Source of the DNA: Capitulum mitella
Lineage: Eukaryota > Arthropoda > Thecostraca > Pollicipedomorpha > Pollicipedidae
NCBI GenBank assembly: GCA_030062745.1
Contig: CP099841.1
Location: forward strand, 124,001 to 188,000
Reading direction: 5' to 3'
Length of the DNA: 64,000 bases
Shown: piece by piece, positions 11,091 to 23,840 of the stretch
Layout of the letters: every line of letters begins with the position of its first letter
Position numbering within the stretch: the stretch's first letter is position 1
Notes under the pieces: generated by a model
What the model was told of the DNA's origin: nothing
The model's input: only the letters and a program-made list of their open reading frames with translations
Database searches by the model: none
Made by a program: the position numbers and the translations under genes

Positions 11091-14000
11091 GGTCCAATTT
11101 ATTTTGACCGACGGCGATTATCATTTTTATTTTTCCTCAATCGCTTACCGAATAATAAACTATGCTTCCCTTGTCAAATCCAGGGGGAAAATCTTTGGGG
11201 TGGGGTCAGGAACCAGGTATACAAAAAAGATATAAAAAATAAATTCATCGTGGTCAAGATGCACATTAAGGGGTTATGGGTTCCGCTAAAGAATACAGAT
11301 CGACACCCCTGTCACGTACACACGAATAGGCATTGACAACGATCTGTCAGCCGCCTTACGCATGCAGGTCTGCTGGAGGCTGGAATAGGTATAGAGTGAA
11401 ACACTTAATCGTCGCCGAATTGGGGGGACGCTTTGATGTCCCCAATGGATTTGGGTGATCAAAAATAATGCATCTGGCGCAACGCACTGAAATTTCCAGT
11501 ATCTTGTCTTACATCATTGCATATCCTGTAGAATTTTCATCTACCGGTCATGACAGGTCACTGACCTAGGCCAAGTAAAATAGGTCAACCTCCGACGTTT
11601 TTGGTCTTCTACAAACCACGCCAATCCATCGATCGACAAAAAAACTTGCAAAGATTTGTCGAGAACACTCCTAAGCATGGTGTTATGTGAAAGCTGTCAA
11701 GGTCAGGGTAAATGGCCAATGCCAGCTTAATTCCCCCTCCCTTTTTACTATATTGAGCGGTTTTAAACCATTTCTTCGGCTTGTTGGTGTCTGAAATACG
11801 TTTCTGGGCGCAATAAGTCACTAAACGCGACAAATGGTGTTGAAACGCATGAAAGATCATGACGTGAGGTCAGGTCACATTGCGGTAAGCTCGCAAAAAG
11901 GAGTCTGAAACCTCGTTTTAGGGGCAAAAATAAGCAATAAAGTTTATTTCGCAGTGCAAAATTGCATTACGGCACTTCTAACCTATGTTCTCACAACATA
12001 ACCTTTGGTTCGCCCAGGTCATGCGAGGTCACCGCGTTAGAATCCGAAATGTATTCCTGCTGCCTCATATGCAATTTTGGCTCAAGGAAGCCACTAAACA
12101 CGACAAATAGTGTTGACCCTTATGAAGGGTCATGGGGTCAGGTCAGGCCACATTTGGGGTAAACTATCAAAAAACAGTCTAAACTCCCGTTTTGACGACA
12201 TTTTCAGGTAAAAATAGGCAAAAGGTAAAAGTCAGGTAAAAAGAAACACTGAAGTCTATTTTGCAGTTAAAACTGCATCCAGACGAATCAATACTGAGAA
12301 AATTCAGTGAAATTAGTGCGAAAAACGCCTTAGTTCATCTGGGGTCTGCTAAGTCACCCTGGTAGAATATGAGTTCAGATCCAGATGTCCAGTTTGATCT
12401 CACTGGTTCATTTCATGAGTCAATAGTAGACCTAGGCATAAAAAGAAGTGTCCTTCAAATCATGTTATGATCCCAAGTCAGGTCAGGTCTTATGATAGAC
12501 TTCATGTAGCACCCCATTGATCACGGTTGTAGAACCCAAAAGTTTCGTTCCAGACATATTCGTTACCCTTTTCTTTGTATTGTTATTGATCACGTAGTCA
12601 CCACATAATAACAATAATGTAATAAAAAATAGAAGTTACAGATCACGTGACAGAACACGTAGTAAAGCTGTAAATATGGCTGAATGTTAGGTCAGGTCAG
12701 ATGGGGCATTGGCGTTCTGGTCCGTTGCTATTTAACAGATTTTCGTGTAAATCATTTCTACTGTTTTGAAAGCATATATCGACAACAGTTCGTCAGCGAT
12801 GTTCATAAACTTCACAAATATAGTAAAGTGAAAGATTGCATTATGTCGGGTCACCTGATGCGATATGTGATTTTAGGCATGTTCTAGATTATATGCCAAT
12901 GTAACGCTCATTCTATTAGCTTTTCGTTGGCCCTCACAGAATTGCTCCACCTTGATTAAGAGTGGAGCTAGAGCCCTTCTTATAAATTTTCGTTGTTCAC
13001 ATATGTACAAGCCAAACAGTAATATTATTTTGACAATTTCAAAAAATGCGTGATGTAGAACGTACTCATCGCGAGCTTTCCGGTGATATAAGCTTTGTTT
13101 TACGCCGACGATCCGTTCGCGAAATAGAGCGGGGACAGTCGAAACACCCTCCGTGCTCCGGCCGACCATGTCAGGGTGTCGACTGGATGCTGGTTAACCC
13201 TCGCTGGACGAGGGTGCGGATTTCATCCCGCAAGCAATGTTTGCGTGACCACGACAATACAGCACACGGCAGCACCAAGAAATTTAGCATAGCTGACAAT
13301 ACCTTCATTGCGCATGCTTTCAAAAGCAGAGTGGCCATAGGTCATCTCTGGTCACAGAGCTATGGCGTCGTTACTGGAGGCTCACAGAGCGGTTTTTCCG
13401 CTGAAGGTACTATTTTAACGCAATAGGTATGCATAAACGGCAGATAACGTGCATGAAATCGGTGCACAATGTTAGTCTACATAGAAACAGAACACTTTAT
13501 ATAAGGCAATGGCCTTTAAAAGATCACACCGTGTCAGTGACGTAAGATGATCTTTTTTACCTTGAAACATTTCATACCAATGTTTGACACTGAATATGGT
13601 GAAGGAGGAGATTGCAGGTCTATTTTTTCCAAAACGTTCCATTTCTAAGTCCGGAAAATTGGCCTGTAATTACCAAGTATAAAGTTCGACCTGCCCTGGA
13701 ACGTCACTAGTTCAACTGACGAGGTCGAACGGGGTACGGCCGGATTCCTTGGACACACCGTTATCGATTGCTCTTTGACCCGTGACGCTAGCTCAGTAAG
13801 TGACCAAATGGCGAGGGTGATACCTACCTCCTCTCATCATCGGTGCAAGTGAAAATACCTCCCGTCCGGCTAGGCTTGAACAAATAGTCCATTGCCAACT
13901 GATATTATTTTCTCTGTCTCACTCTGTCCTCATTATACATGTTGTAGCCAGCACTTGAGTGTTCGTCGTTTAGCAAGAGATATGCATGTTCGTGGACCGC

Positions 14001-14779
14001 AAGGATCGTATTTTTCTGAACTGAGTCTCTAGAGGTATGCCAGGTTGCGATTCACCATCGCAGTTGTGATTCACCCATTCATCCACCGCAATTTCCACGA
14101 AAGTCATGTTAGTGGATTCTGGTTTTCGTTGGATTCTATGGGACCTTACGTATAGGGCGCTTTTGGGAGACTTTTGACTTTTTACGTTAGACTAGATTTT
14201 TGACGAAAGGACTTCCGACAAAGAATAAAAGTTATAAATCAGCATTTCTGATTATACCATGATCCCTGCGGGGTCAATTAAAGATTGAAAATGTCAGCAA
14301 CATTGCATTAATGACCAAGAGGTCACTTATATGATATGTGACATCCGTGCATTACATTAAGTGCAGCTGAGGACTGTAAAGGACCACAAACGATTGCTAG
14401 CTGATGACAAACGTTGCCGCCTTGTCATTTTTCCATAACATGCCCTCAAAAACAGGTCGTCGGTCGGTGCCCGGTCCTAGTATTGATTTGGGATGTTGAG
14501 GGGATATACGCACACGCTCCAAACTAAGCTTTGTAAATTCCAGAATGGTCAGAGCAGTAACTTCGGGAAAACTTACGAAGGCCTGAGGGGGAGGTTACCC
14601 TAACAATCCTGTCCGAAAGAAAGCTAACGTACCGTCCAAGGCCCGACTCGGCCGTGTGGTAATCGTCGTCATGATCCTGTATTGGCCAGCTGCTAGCTGA
14701 CACTCGGACCGGATGATGAGCACCGAGGGGACTCGAAAAGACTTGACAACACGGAAACACCAGCGCTGCACCAGCTAAG

Positions 14780-15980
14780 TTAACCCGCGCACGACCGTCG
14801 GTCGGCCACGATCATGCTCGATTGGGGGGCAGTTGGCCGGCCCCCTCTAACTCACGAACGGTTGGTCGCACGATCATACCGTTGGAAAGCCTGTTACGAG
14901 TAGACCTCGAAACTGGTCTCATTTTCGGTTTTAGATAATATGTAAGCAATGTACGTCCCATATATGTTTTCTCACAGCCGACTGCATGACACCGAGAAGC
15001 GGCCTGAATCTCAAGGTCTGTGACTAATAACGCATAGGTAAAGGCACCAGCGCACAAGTAAAGGTCCGCAAATGCCGATACACATCTGATTTCTTGGATT
15101 TCTTCAATTTGTACGCTGAAACGTTGAGTTAAAGACACGGCAATTTTCTCGCCGGTTGTCAGCGTGTGCCGCAGCCGTACGCAGTAAGAAATTAACCGGA
15201 ACTAATTTTAACGTTACTTTATTTTTGCGAAAAAGCCTATCCATATATATTTTATTGATCTTATTGGTCCTTGTGATGGTTTTTCATGCTTAAATTTTGG
15301 AAAAATTCACTAGTTAGCAATCTACACAACTGGCGGAGCTTTATTCGCGACAGCCAGTTTATTTCCAAAATATGCATTTTTTAACTTTTTGAGGTTCCTG
15401 ATATTAATTACGTCTGTTCAAGTCAGTTCTGCCATTTCCTACCCATTCTGAGTAATTTGTCTCTGATTTTAACGGTGGTACATTTTGGCTCGCAACAGTT
15501 ATTCGTGACCTGACCTCCGCTCAAAGGCTGGAAGTCATTCATGCTTTTCCCAATGACAGTCACTAGATGTCTGCCTCACTCCACACTAAGAATGTTATGA
15601 AATATTTCGTCAATTTCCGAAAAAGACGACGACATGTCTTAAAAATGGACTTGACCTTAGGTCAATGACCCGGAAAATTCCGAAAAATCTGAGACAGCAG
15701 ATTTGTGACATCTGTAAAGGTCACTAATCCTTTAAAGTATTATTGTGATGTCTTGTTTTCCGAAAAAGTTACAGGTCGCTGAACTTTTTTAGACATAGGT
15801 CCGTTTGACCCGACTTAGGTAAGGTACCTGACCTGACCTGAGGTCAAAACTTTGACACAAAGTGTAAAAATGATGGAGCAAAAGTTACACAAAGTTTCGT
15901 GGCTCTGTGTGTCTTTGTTCTCTCGTAATCCCAGAAAAACCACAGGGGTAAACTGCCCCCCTCAGTCGGGGGCGGGTTAA
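14780..15980 (+). mobile_element. Family B piggyBac-like non-autonomous element, copy B3 (well preserved)
   Basis: TTAA is present at both ends. The left end CCCGCGCACGACCGTCGGTC and the right end AGTCGGGGGCGGG are intact, making this the best reference copy (about 1.2 kb). G-run/C-run segments lie just inside both ends. The interior has no transposase. It sits about 270 bases upstream of the first visible fucosyltransferase exon. TGACC/GGTCA words cluster at about 15650-15840. Confidence 0.88.
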
Positions 15981-16251
15981 CAGTCACCGTAGACTGGCTA
16001 ATTGATTCACAGCAGGCTGTTTGTGCTATCTATATCGGGAGATGTTCTGCTTCTGTCGGAAAGGTATTCGGCAGGTGGCAAGCTACGTGCTTTTGCTGGT
16101 CAGCTTTACCAGCGTTTGTAAGATGCTCGGGGAAAATTGAAGAAAAGGCTAAGGAAGAAAATTGAAGAATTGAAACTGAAGAAAAGGAAACGTTGGAAAA
16201 TCGTTCCTGCTTTCCCCTTAGCAGTAAAACCCCACATTTTGCATGTTGCAG

Positions 16252-16785
16252 GCCGCTCTCCCGAAGAAACTGGCCCAGAGCACTGTTCGTCTTTTCCCTG
16301 TTCAGCTTGCTGACGATGCTGGCCACCCGCCGGAGGATCTCCTACCTGGACCTGGGACGGCTGGCGGCCATCGCCAACTCGTCCTGGGGCAGGGAGCAGG
16401 CCGCGCCCGCCCGCGGGCCGCCGCTCGTCCTCTTCTGGAACAAGGCCGGCGATATGACGGTGGTGGTGCCGTTCCGCGGCTGCCCCGTCACCAAGTGTCG
16501 GAGCACCGCCAACCGCAGCCTGCTTGCCGCCGCCGACGCCGTCATCTTCCACGGCCACACGCTGAAGATGGACGGGCTGCCGGCGGCGGCGGCGCGGCGG
16601 CATGGCCAGCATTTCGTGTTTTTCCTGCGCGAGCCGCCGACGCACCTACGAGCCCCCGTCCGTCGCCTGCTGGACGATTTCTTCACGTTAATCATATCTT
16701 ACCACCGGGAGGCGGATGTGATCCACGACCACGGACACGCCGAGCCAGGCAGGCAGGCCGGCACCATAACGCCGTTCGAGAACCG
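16252..16785 (+). CDS. Alpha-1,3-fucosyltransferase family protein, N-terminal exon
   Basis: GT10-family fucosyltransferases transfer fucose from GDP-fucose to N-acetylglucosamine-containing glycans in the Golgi, as type II membrane proteins. This exon reads a short basic segment (RRNWPR), a hydrophobic anchor (ALFVFSLFSLLTMLA) and a stem. It then has LVLFWNKAGD and GCPVTKCRSTANRS followed by AAADAVIFHG, the N-terminal landmarks of the family. Further on, FVFFLREPPTH and ISYHREADVIHDHGH align to the usual ESP and SYRxDSD blocks. The family's FNWT is here FFTL and ESP is EPP, so this is a divergent member. The left limit is a putative acceptor (TTTTGCATGTTGCAG); the first in-frame ATG inside the exon is 16316, after the anchor, so an upstream coding exon is expected but not identified. 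The right limit is donor AACCG/GTGAGG. Confidence 0.82.
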
Positions 16786-17899
16786 GTGAGGAAGGCGGGG
16801 GGGGGGAGTGAGAGAAGGAGGAAGCGAGGAAGAGGGATGGGAAAAGGAGAAACAGATAGAAATAGGGGGAGTAGTAGAGAGAAATAGGGGAGCGCGAGGG
16901 GGTAAGACATCATCATCTGCCAGGGTCCCCGAAACACCAAAGGGTGTGGGCGAACACGTCACCCGAAACGCTCAACGTTAAGTGACAGGTCTGATGTCAA
17001 TGGAAATTAATAATTGCTCACCTCACGCCTAAAGTTCATGACACCGTAGTTTTATTCTTATTTTCTCACACTTCATGGTGATTTTCTTTTCCTCTTCAAG
17101 AAACATTTCAAAACCAGTGGGATTTTTCTGGAAAGCGTGGTTATCATCCTATGTCACATCAGCAAACAGAAATCCCCTGTTATCTGGGAATCCAACCCTG
17201 GGATCTGAGCCAATCTATATTCGCCAATCGACAGCCCTGGGTCTTGCGGTTCAGAAAATACTATGTTAGCCTTGGTTACATGATTTATGACGTCACAGGT
17301 CAAATAAAACGCATAACACGACGTCGGAAAAACTGCATCGGTATGTGCATTATATCATCGGCAATATTGGTCTTAGAGCCTTCAACTTGGTATCAAAGGA
17401 AAGATCACGATCTCTTACATCACAAGCATGCCAAAATGCTAAAAATTTGGAGACAGGGTCATACTAGGCCAGGTGAAGTACTGGTCTTATATACATAGCA
17501 AAGATAGATACTTACCCGCAGACGTTTTGACCCATGTGACAAAAAGGAGGGAAGTAAAACGTTCTGATAATCAGTTGTGCATTACCTGCTATCATCCAGT
17601 CAGGGTTAGCCTTGGTCAGGTCAGATAACGTCGCATTACCCTTCCTGTCCAAAAGCAATAATAACTCGCTGGGATTCTTATCTGCGTGAAGTACTGAGAT
17701 GACAAACACCGCTTTTGATCGGGTCAAAATCAAGCAAGGTCAGGACAGATAGTCATTTTTCATTTTCTGAGCAGGACTAATAATGGCTCTCTGCTGCTAT
17801 TGAGCAGTCTTCCACAGACAATGTTGTATTTCATTTTGTTTTGGCATCTGCCTCTGACGTGACCTGACTTGACCTCACGATGCTTTTGGCTAATCTTGT

Positions 17900-17921
17900 T
17901 AAGAGGTGGATCCACCTCTTA
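17900..17921. other. Perfect 22-bp palindrome
   Basis: TAAGAGGTGGA is followed immediately by its exact reverse complement with no loop. It lies within the fucosyltransferase intron. A protein-binding palindrome or a recombination-prone site is possible; no further evidence is visible. Confidence 0.8.
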
Positions 17922-18926
17922 GCCACATGGATTGGCTTCAACGATGGGGAACGTCAGCGGCAACCACTTCTATCATCCACAATGTGAATCAGTCCAATTA
18001 TCATCATGCATGTGACTTAGCATGTCCTCTAATGCTGGCATGTCACGATTTTATATCCTTTTAGGAATCACGCCCTATATACATACAAATAATTCATGAA
18101 TTATCTTCACGAATATTATCAAAAACAAAAACGAAAAACGAAGCATCTTCGCGCCACCGCCTGAAGAGGTAAAAGCATGCATGAAAAGTTTAATTTAGGA
18201 CGTCATATCCCATATAACTAAAACTAGTATGGGAATGGTTTTGATTACAAAATATTCAACACTGACTAGCAAGTGCCGAAAATTTGGTTGGGCTGACTGT
18301 AACGGTATAGAAGTTATCCAGCAAAAACTGGGTTGGTTGCGCTATTTGTCATCTAACAGGCGGTGCCGTTTTTTCACTACCACTGTATTTGAGTTATCAA
18401 ACAGACGCCGCCATCATCGCTACAGTTGATCACTCAGAGGATTTTGGACGAAAGGAAGTCCACAGGCATCGCCACGTGCGGCACTAAACGGGCTTCTTAC
18501 CAAACGCACACACACATCGACAAATGCTGACAAACTGGCACTTCACACTCTTCTGAAAAGTACATCCCGCAGACTGCTTCCACTTCCCATGTGAATGACA
18601 TCACCCAACTGTCCAACATCACATTGCTTAACCTGGTTGTGAACTATACCGTCACATCAGACAGTAAACTTGTCGAATTTCGCAACCAACGCTTTGTTCA
18701 CCGGCCTGAAATGAGAATCATCCGCAGGCCGTTTTTTTCCATGAGGACAGTACCATCGCAGCAACTCATTACAACGTAACTTCAAACAGCGTGCTCAACA
18801 TCCCAGTCAACCCCTCCGGCCAGTCTAGTCGGCTCACCCTGAGCCTCTTCGGAGCAGCGAGGTCGCCACATTGATCGACGCCGGTCCGGAGAAACCTCAG
18901 TACGTTCACTGCCGGGTTAAAAATCA

Positions 18927-19620
18927 TTAACCCGTCCCCGAGTGGGGGGGAGGCAGTTGCCTGTCCCCTGAGGTTTTTTCCTGGATTGCGGGTGAAGAAA
19001 GAAACGTAGCACAACCGAGCTTTGTGTAACATTTGCTCGATCATTTTTACACCTTTTATCAAATTTTTGACCTCAGGTCAAGCAAGCTGTGCGACATTGG
19101 TAAAGCCAAGTGGACCTATGTCCGGAAGAGTTAAGCGCCGTGTAACTTTTCGCAAAACATGATATCATCATAAAACTTTCATTGGTTAGAGACTTCGATA
19201 ACTGGAACGAATTTGCTATCTCGGATTTTTGGAAAATCTCTGGGCCACTGACCTAAGGCCAAACCCATTTTCAACACATTTTGCGTTTTTTTTTCCAAAA
19301 ATAACAGAACTTTTTGTAACAATTCGAATGTGGCGACATCCAGTTTCCGTCAATGGGCGAAGATTCAATAACCTCATACCACTGACCTGAGGCCAGTTCA
19401 CGAATTACTGTTCTGAGTCAAAATGCACTGTCATCAGTATCGGCGATGAATGACTCAGATCGGGTAGAAAATGGCAGAACTGGATAGCACAGCTGTAAAT
19501 AATACCAAGAATTTCAAAAGTTTCCAAAATTGCAAATTCTGGGCAATAAATGGGCTCTTGCGAATAAAGCTCCATCAAAAGGTAAATTGAGAACTACTGA
19601 ACTTTTTCAACATTTATTTT
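18927..19620 (-). mobile_element. Family B element, copy B4, truncated
   Basis: Starts with TTAACCCGTCCCCGAGTG and the G-run/C-run subterminal motif, then follows the family-B interior in reverse orientation. Homology stops around 19620 after the block equivalent to 'aactactgaactttttcaac'. The opposite (GCGCACGACC) terminus is missing. It lies in the fucosyltransferase intron, antisense to the gene. Confidence 0.72.
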
Positions 19621-21248
19621 CAACAACATTTTTTTCATGTTTATGTTTTTGGTCTAGATCAAGGGGTGACCTCTCAGGCTACGAAAATGTCGTCCAGCTG
19701 AAATTTTCAATGCTTAGCGTGATAGTTCTACCACACTTTTGTCGGGTCACAGGTCAAAGGAACAACGACACGCGTGCCAAATTTAGTATACAGGTTCCCT
19801 TCAGGCCGGGAGGAGTTGCCTGCTTGGGGTTTCGCGACCGCCCTGGTTGTCTAGGTTATCGCCAGGGGCGCTCATGTCGTTTTATGGACACTGCTCCATG
19901 TCGAAAACCACTCGAGCTACAGCCACTAAGTTTGGTGCGCAGTTAGGCGGGTATATGGCCTACCTTAGTATATCATAATGACGGCCGCGATAGTTTCTCA
20001 AGTTACCGCTACGGGCGTGCATGTATTTATACAGGAAATGGTTACGCCGACTGAGCTAATTTCACAAGTGTACCGTACGTGGCTTGTGCATAGTATTGTA
20101 TACACCTAGGATTCAATGGATTTCGGCCGTTATTGTTTGACTCTCTTTGACCTGATTTTGTCCTTCTTTAGCCTTGGGAAAAGCGGTGTACTTTCATGCC
20201 AATATAAGCAAAGTGAACTGATGAATGACTAAATGCGAAGACAGCACGCCTGCATCAGCCAGCATAGCCGAACAATGCCATTAATACCTGCTTGTCTGTT
20301 TTCGAATTTCCCGAACCAAGTGTGATCTTACGTACAAATTGGTCCAACAACAGGTGAAACGTGGCTCGTCAGATTAATGTTACCGTATTGGTTCGTAATA
20401 AAGCATGTTTTAACGCGGAGGTATCACTTATCCCGTATATAAAACTACAGTGGCGCTTGACGTCAATGGTTGATATGCGGGTTTCACCTAGCTTGATCTA
20501 TGATGACCTGACCCTCCCTAAATCCAGATCACTGACACCTGAATGGAATACATTCATGAAAAGAGAATCTAACACAACATGGTGATACCCAGCTTTCAAC
20601 AAATGAAGTATATTTTTCGAAAAAGCACTACTGACACGCCCGTGACAAAAAAGTGTCATGTCATGACCTGTTGCATGAAAAAGCTCTTTAGATTTTACTC
20701 AAGATGAGTAAATGTGAAAAACTCAGCTACAAGCATATCAGCGCTCTATCTTTAGTCACTAGAAATTCATTCAAGCAAAAACGCAGAGGGGTGCTAAAAC
20801 GACCCCACCCCCGCCGTCGGGCGAAGTTTTTCTACTAACGTTTCAGGCGAGGGGATCATCCCTTTCGCCGTTTCATTCCTGACTCAGTTAGAACCGCACA
20901 ATAAAAACGAACTTGTTGCCCACCATGAGACCAAGCCAGTCGTGTCCGGTATAAGGCTTTGTGTTAACTAGTGGCCTCCCAGGCCAGGTCAATGTCCTAA
21001 AATCGGCGAAAATGACAACAAAAGTTCGCTTGAAAAGTCACAGAGAAGCCTCATTTTCATGGTAATGTTTCCAAAAACGACACAGATCCCCCCAAAAAAT
21101 CCACCCTTGGGTAGAGTAAAACTACTAAATTTGAAAAAGGATGATTAGGAAAAGGAACCAAGTCTGATGGAGCTGCTTCAAAAAATTTGGAAATGGCAAG
21201 CAAAAAAGAACGGATTGGCCTCCTGAAGCCACCCATAGGGAACTAAGG

Positions 21249-22453
21249 AGAACCCGTTCCGACTGGCGGGCGAATTGTCCGCCCCCACTGAGCTTTTCCA
21301 AGATTGCGAGAGAACGAAGGAAAGCAACGACTGGAGACTTTGTATACGTTTGTCATTGCTTGATGATTTTTACACCTTGCATTCAAGTTCTGACCTCAGG
21401 TCAAGTCAGATGTCTGACTTAGTTCAGGTCATGTGGACTTACGCCCCAAAAAGTTTAGCACCTTGTAACTTTTTCGCGTGACATGATATCACAATAAAAC
21501 TTTCAGGAATTGGAGATTTTGATGAATCCAACAAATTAACTATGCCAGATTTTTCCAAGTTTTCTGCATCATTGACGTGAGGTGAGTCCCATTTTTAAGA
21601 CACGTCGTTTTTTCGAAATTTCACGGGATTTTTTGTAGCATTCTAAGTGTGGGGTGGTGCAGACGTTCATTTCCCGCCAGTGGGCAAAATACTAATGGCT
21701 TCCAGCCATTGAATTGAAGTCAGGTCACGAATAACTGTCATGAGCCAAAATGCATCGCCTTCAGAATCGGCGATGGATTACTTGGAACAAGCTGAAAATT
21801 GTGGAACTGGCTTGAACAGTTGCGAGGGATACCTGGAAGTTCAGTTATTTTCAAAAATTGCATATTTCGGAAATAAACAGACTCTAGCGAATAAAGCTCC
21901 ATTCATTGTGTAAATTGACAACTAAGGAATATTTCTAAAATCTCAGCATGACAGACCATCACAAGAACCACTGCGATAAAAAATATCACATGAAAAGGCC
22001 TAAGTCGCGAGAATAAAGAAATGCCAAAATTAGTTCCCGTTAATTTCATACTGCGTTCGGCCACGGCGCCCGCCGGCAGCCGCCGCGAAATTCACCGTAT
22101 GTTTAACTTAACGTTTCGGCGTATATATTAAACAAATCAAAGAATTTACCCGCGTATCGGCATCTGCAGACCTTCACCAGCTCATTGGTACCTTTACCTA
22201 GACTTTATTAATCAGTCATTGAGATCCCGGCTTCATCCAGTTGGCTGTGGGAAAAATTATATAGGGCGTAAATGGTTTATATATTATCCAAACTGAATGC
22301 GAGGCCAGTTTCAAGCTCTACTTGTCAAGAGCTTTCCAACGATGTGTTGATTTTTAACGTGCGACCAACCGTTCGTGAGTTAGAGGAGGGTGCTCAACCG
22401 TCCCTCCCCCGTCGAGCGTGATCGGCGTCGACCGCCAGCGGGGAGTGGGTTAA
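21249..22453 (-). mobile_element. Family B element, copy B5 (degenerate termini)
   Basis: The left end, ACCCGTTCCGACTGG at 21252, is preceded by a mutated target site (AGAA instead of TTAA). The right end, GGGAGTGGG then TTAA, is recognisable although the GCGCACGACCGTC core has decayed. The interior follows B3 and B6 throughout, including TGACCTCAGGTCA at about 21391. It lies in the fucosyltransferase intron, ending ~260 bases before the second exon. Confidence 0.75.
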
Positions 22454-22714
22454 ACACCAAGGAAGTCCGCTATAACGCAGAACATTTAAGAACGGTTCAG
22501 AAATATCTCACCACCATAAAGCATCGTCTTGAATGTCGGATAGTGTGTCAAACCTAGTCAGCCTCAGCTTAAGGATGGTGAGGTAGTAGGTATATAGCTA
22601 ATTTAGTGAGGTTTAAGTAAGTCCGCCAGCCAAGCCTAGGAAAAAATGAAGCAATTCTGTGCCGCAGTTTGTAAAGCAGTCAAAGACACGTACAGAAATT
22701 CGCCTATCTTGCAG

Positions 22715-23304
22715 CACTCGCCCGGCGGCCTGGGCGCTCACCAACTGCTATGCAACCTCCGGCCGTAACGAGTACGTCCAGGAGCTCAGCAAGCACATCG
22801 ACATCGACGTCTACGGCACCTGCAAGAAGCTGAAAAAGCTGACACCCAAAGGACGACCTCGTCTGAAGTGCCCACCAAGGAGCGAAGGCCCATACGACTG
22901 CTACACGGTCATGGCGCGCGACCACTTCTTTTATTTGGCGTTTGAAAACAGTCGCTGCCGCGACTACATCACCGAGAAGTTCTGGCTTCCGTTACTGACG
23001 GGAATGGTGCCGGTCGTGCTGGGACCCTCCAGGGAGCAGTATCGACCGGTTGACGCCGCCCGGCTCGTTCCTGCACGTGGCCGACTTCATCAGCCCGGCC
23101 CACCTGGCGCGTCGTCTGAAGGAGCTGATGAGCAGCCGGGACAAATTCGAGCGGCTGCTGGCCTGGCGCGATCGCTACCAAGTTGTCGACAGCCGGGCGC
23201 TGTGCGACCTGTGCGCGCTGCTGCAGACACCGCAGCGGCCCGCGCCCATCAATATATCATACATGTGGGACGTGAATCGGCAGTGCGAACCGGGTCTGTC
23301 CTAG
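22715..23304 (+). CDS. Alpha-1,3-fucosyltransferase, catalytic C-terminal exon with a one-base frameshift
   Basis: After acceptor CTATCTTGCAG the frame reads TRPAAWALTNC, SGRNEYVQELSKHIDIDVYG and then FYLAFENSRCRDYITEKFW, the hallmark alpha-1,3-fucosyl motif that binds GDP-fucose, followed by GMVPVVLGPSREQY. At about 23043 the frame is lost. The continuation (TPPGSFLHVADF, LARRLKELM, then the terminal CDLC cysteine pair) lies one base over and ends at TAG 23302-23304, so one extra base around TATCGAC explains the break. The two exons together would give about 374 residues, normal for the family. Every other catalytic landmark is intact, which argues for a recent lesion, a sequencing or assembly indel, or a young pseudogene. 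Confidence 0.85.
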
Positions 23305-23840
23305 CGCGGAGCAACCCGTGCCTGCTGTTCGATGCTCTCTGCCTTTTTGTGTGATCTGCAAATGTTTTTTAGCTGCTGTTCGGCGCTTTTTTGGGTCGCC
23401 AATCCGTCAATTTTATTGTTGGGAAGGTGATATGCTCGACGTCGGTGAATCCGGGTCTTGCGACGGACGAATTCTGTTGCGCGCTGCTTTGGTTTGGCAC
23501 TGCCCTCCATGAGTGTGGACGACTAAGGTGTCGTGTGTTGACCAGCGACGCCCACAATACGGCCAATTTGATCGAGAGCGTTTTTGCCACTGTGCCGGGC
23601 GGTGCGATGTTCCACAGTCGTTGCGGTAATCACCAAGGGTCAGCCACGAGTTCTTTAGGTGTTGGTCAAGTACCTCAGCCCTCTAGAACTGACATGTTCC
23701 CTGCCAGCTGCCGCTGTGTTTGTTCATCTCTATACCCGCTCCCGCCGGCGCCTCAGCGCAACGTCACTAGGAAAAATGCCCGACACTCGAGAATGAGGTG
23801 CTCGAAATCGGAGGGTTTTTTTTATTTTTGATTGTTTTTA
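23305..23840. other. Downstream flank of the fucosyltransferase gene
   Basis: Presumed 3' untranslated and flanking DNA. The first ~450 bases keep a moderately high GC content. I did not see a clear AATAAA signal. Short open frames on both strands carry no recognisable motif. Confidence 0.4.

Larger units (their letters stand above)
7542..14779. other. Large unassigned region
   Basis: About 7.2 kb without a recognised gene or a bounded mobile element. Open frames up to ~130 codons occur (for example 9137-9451 +, 9850-10164 -, 10213-10605 +, 13046-13426 +) but have no recognisable domains, and neighbouring frames on both strands are of similar length. Parts of 11540-12500 are again rich in AGGTCA/TGACCT words. 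Degenerate CTCTTCACAGG-type blocks at about 8790-8940 and 10570-10700 resemble each other, so old repeats are probably present. Exons of an unrecognised gene cannot be excluded. Confidence 0.4.
16786..22714 (+). other. Intron of the fucosyltransferase gene (~5.9 kb)
   Basis: Donor GTGAGG at 16786 and acceptor CGCCTATCTTGCAG ending at 22714. Joining the exons completes an arginine codon (CG + C) and gives the continuous reading ENR-TRPAAWALTNC, as the family expects. The intron contains two family-B elements (18927-~19620 and 21249-22453) and a 22-bp perfect palindrome at 17900-17921. The remainder shows no gene I can recognise. Confidence 0.8.

Noticed and set aside
13186-13230. Another TTAA plus CCCTCG terminus at 13193
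   Set aside because: It resembles the family-C end for nine bases, but no matching inverted partner followed by TTAA was found nearby.
16106-16645. 179-codon minus-strand and 214-codon alternative plus-strand frames over the fucosyltransferase exon
   Set aside because: Arg/Ala-rich shadow frames of a GC-rich exon; only one frame carries the fucosyltransferase motifs and matching splice phase.
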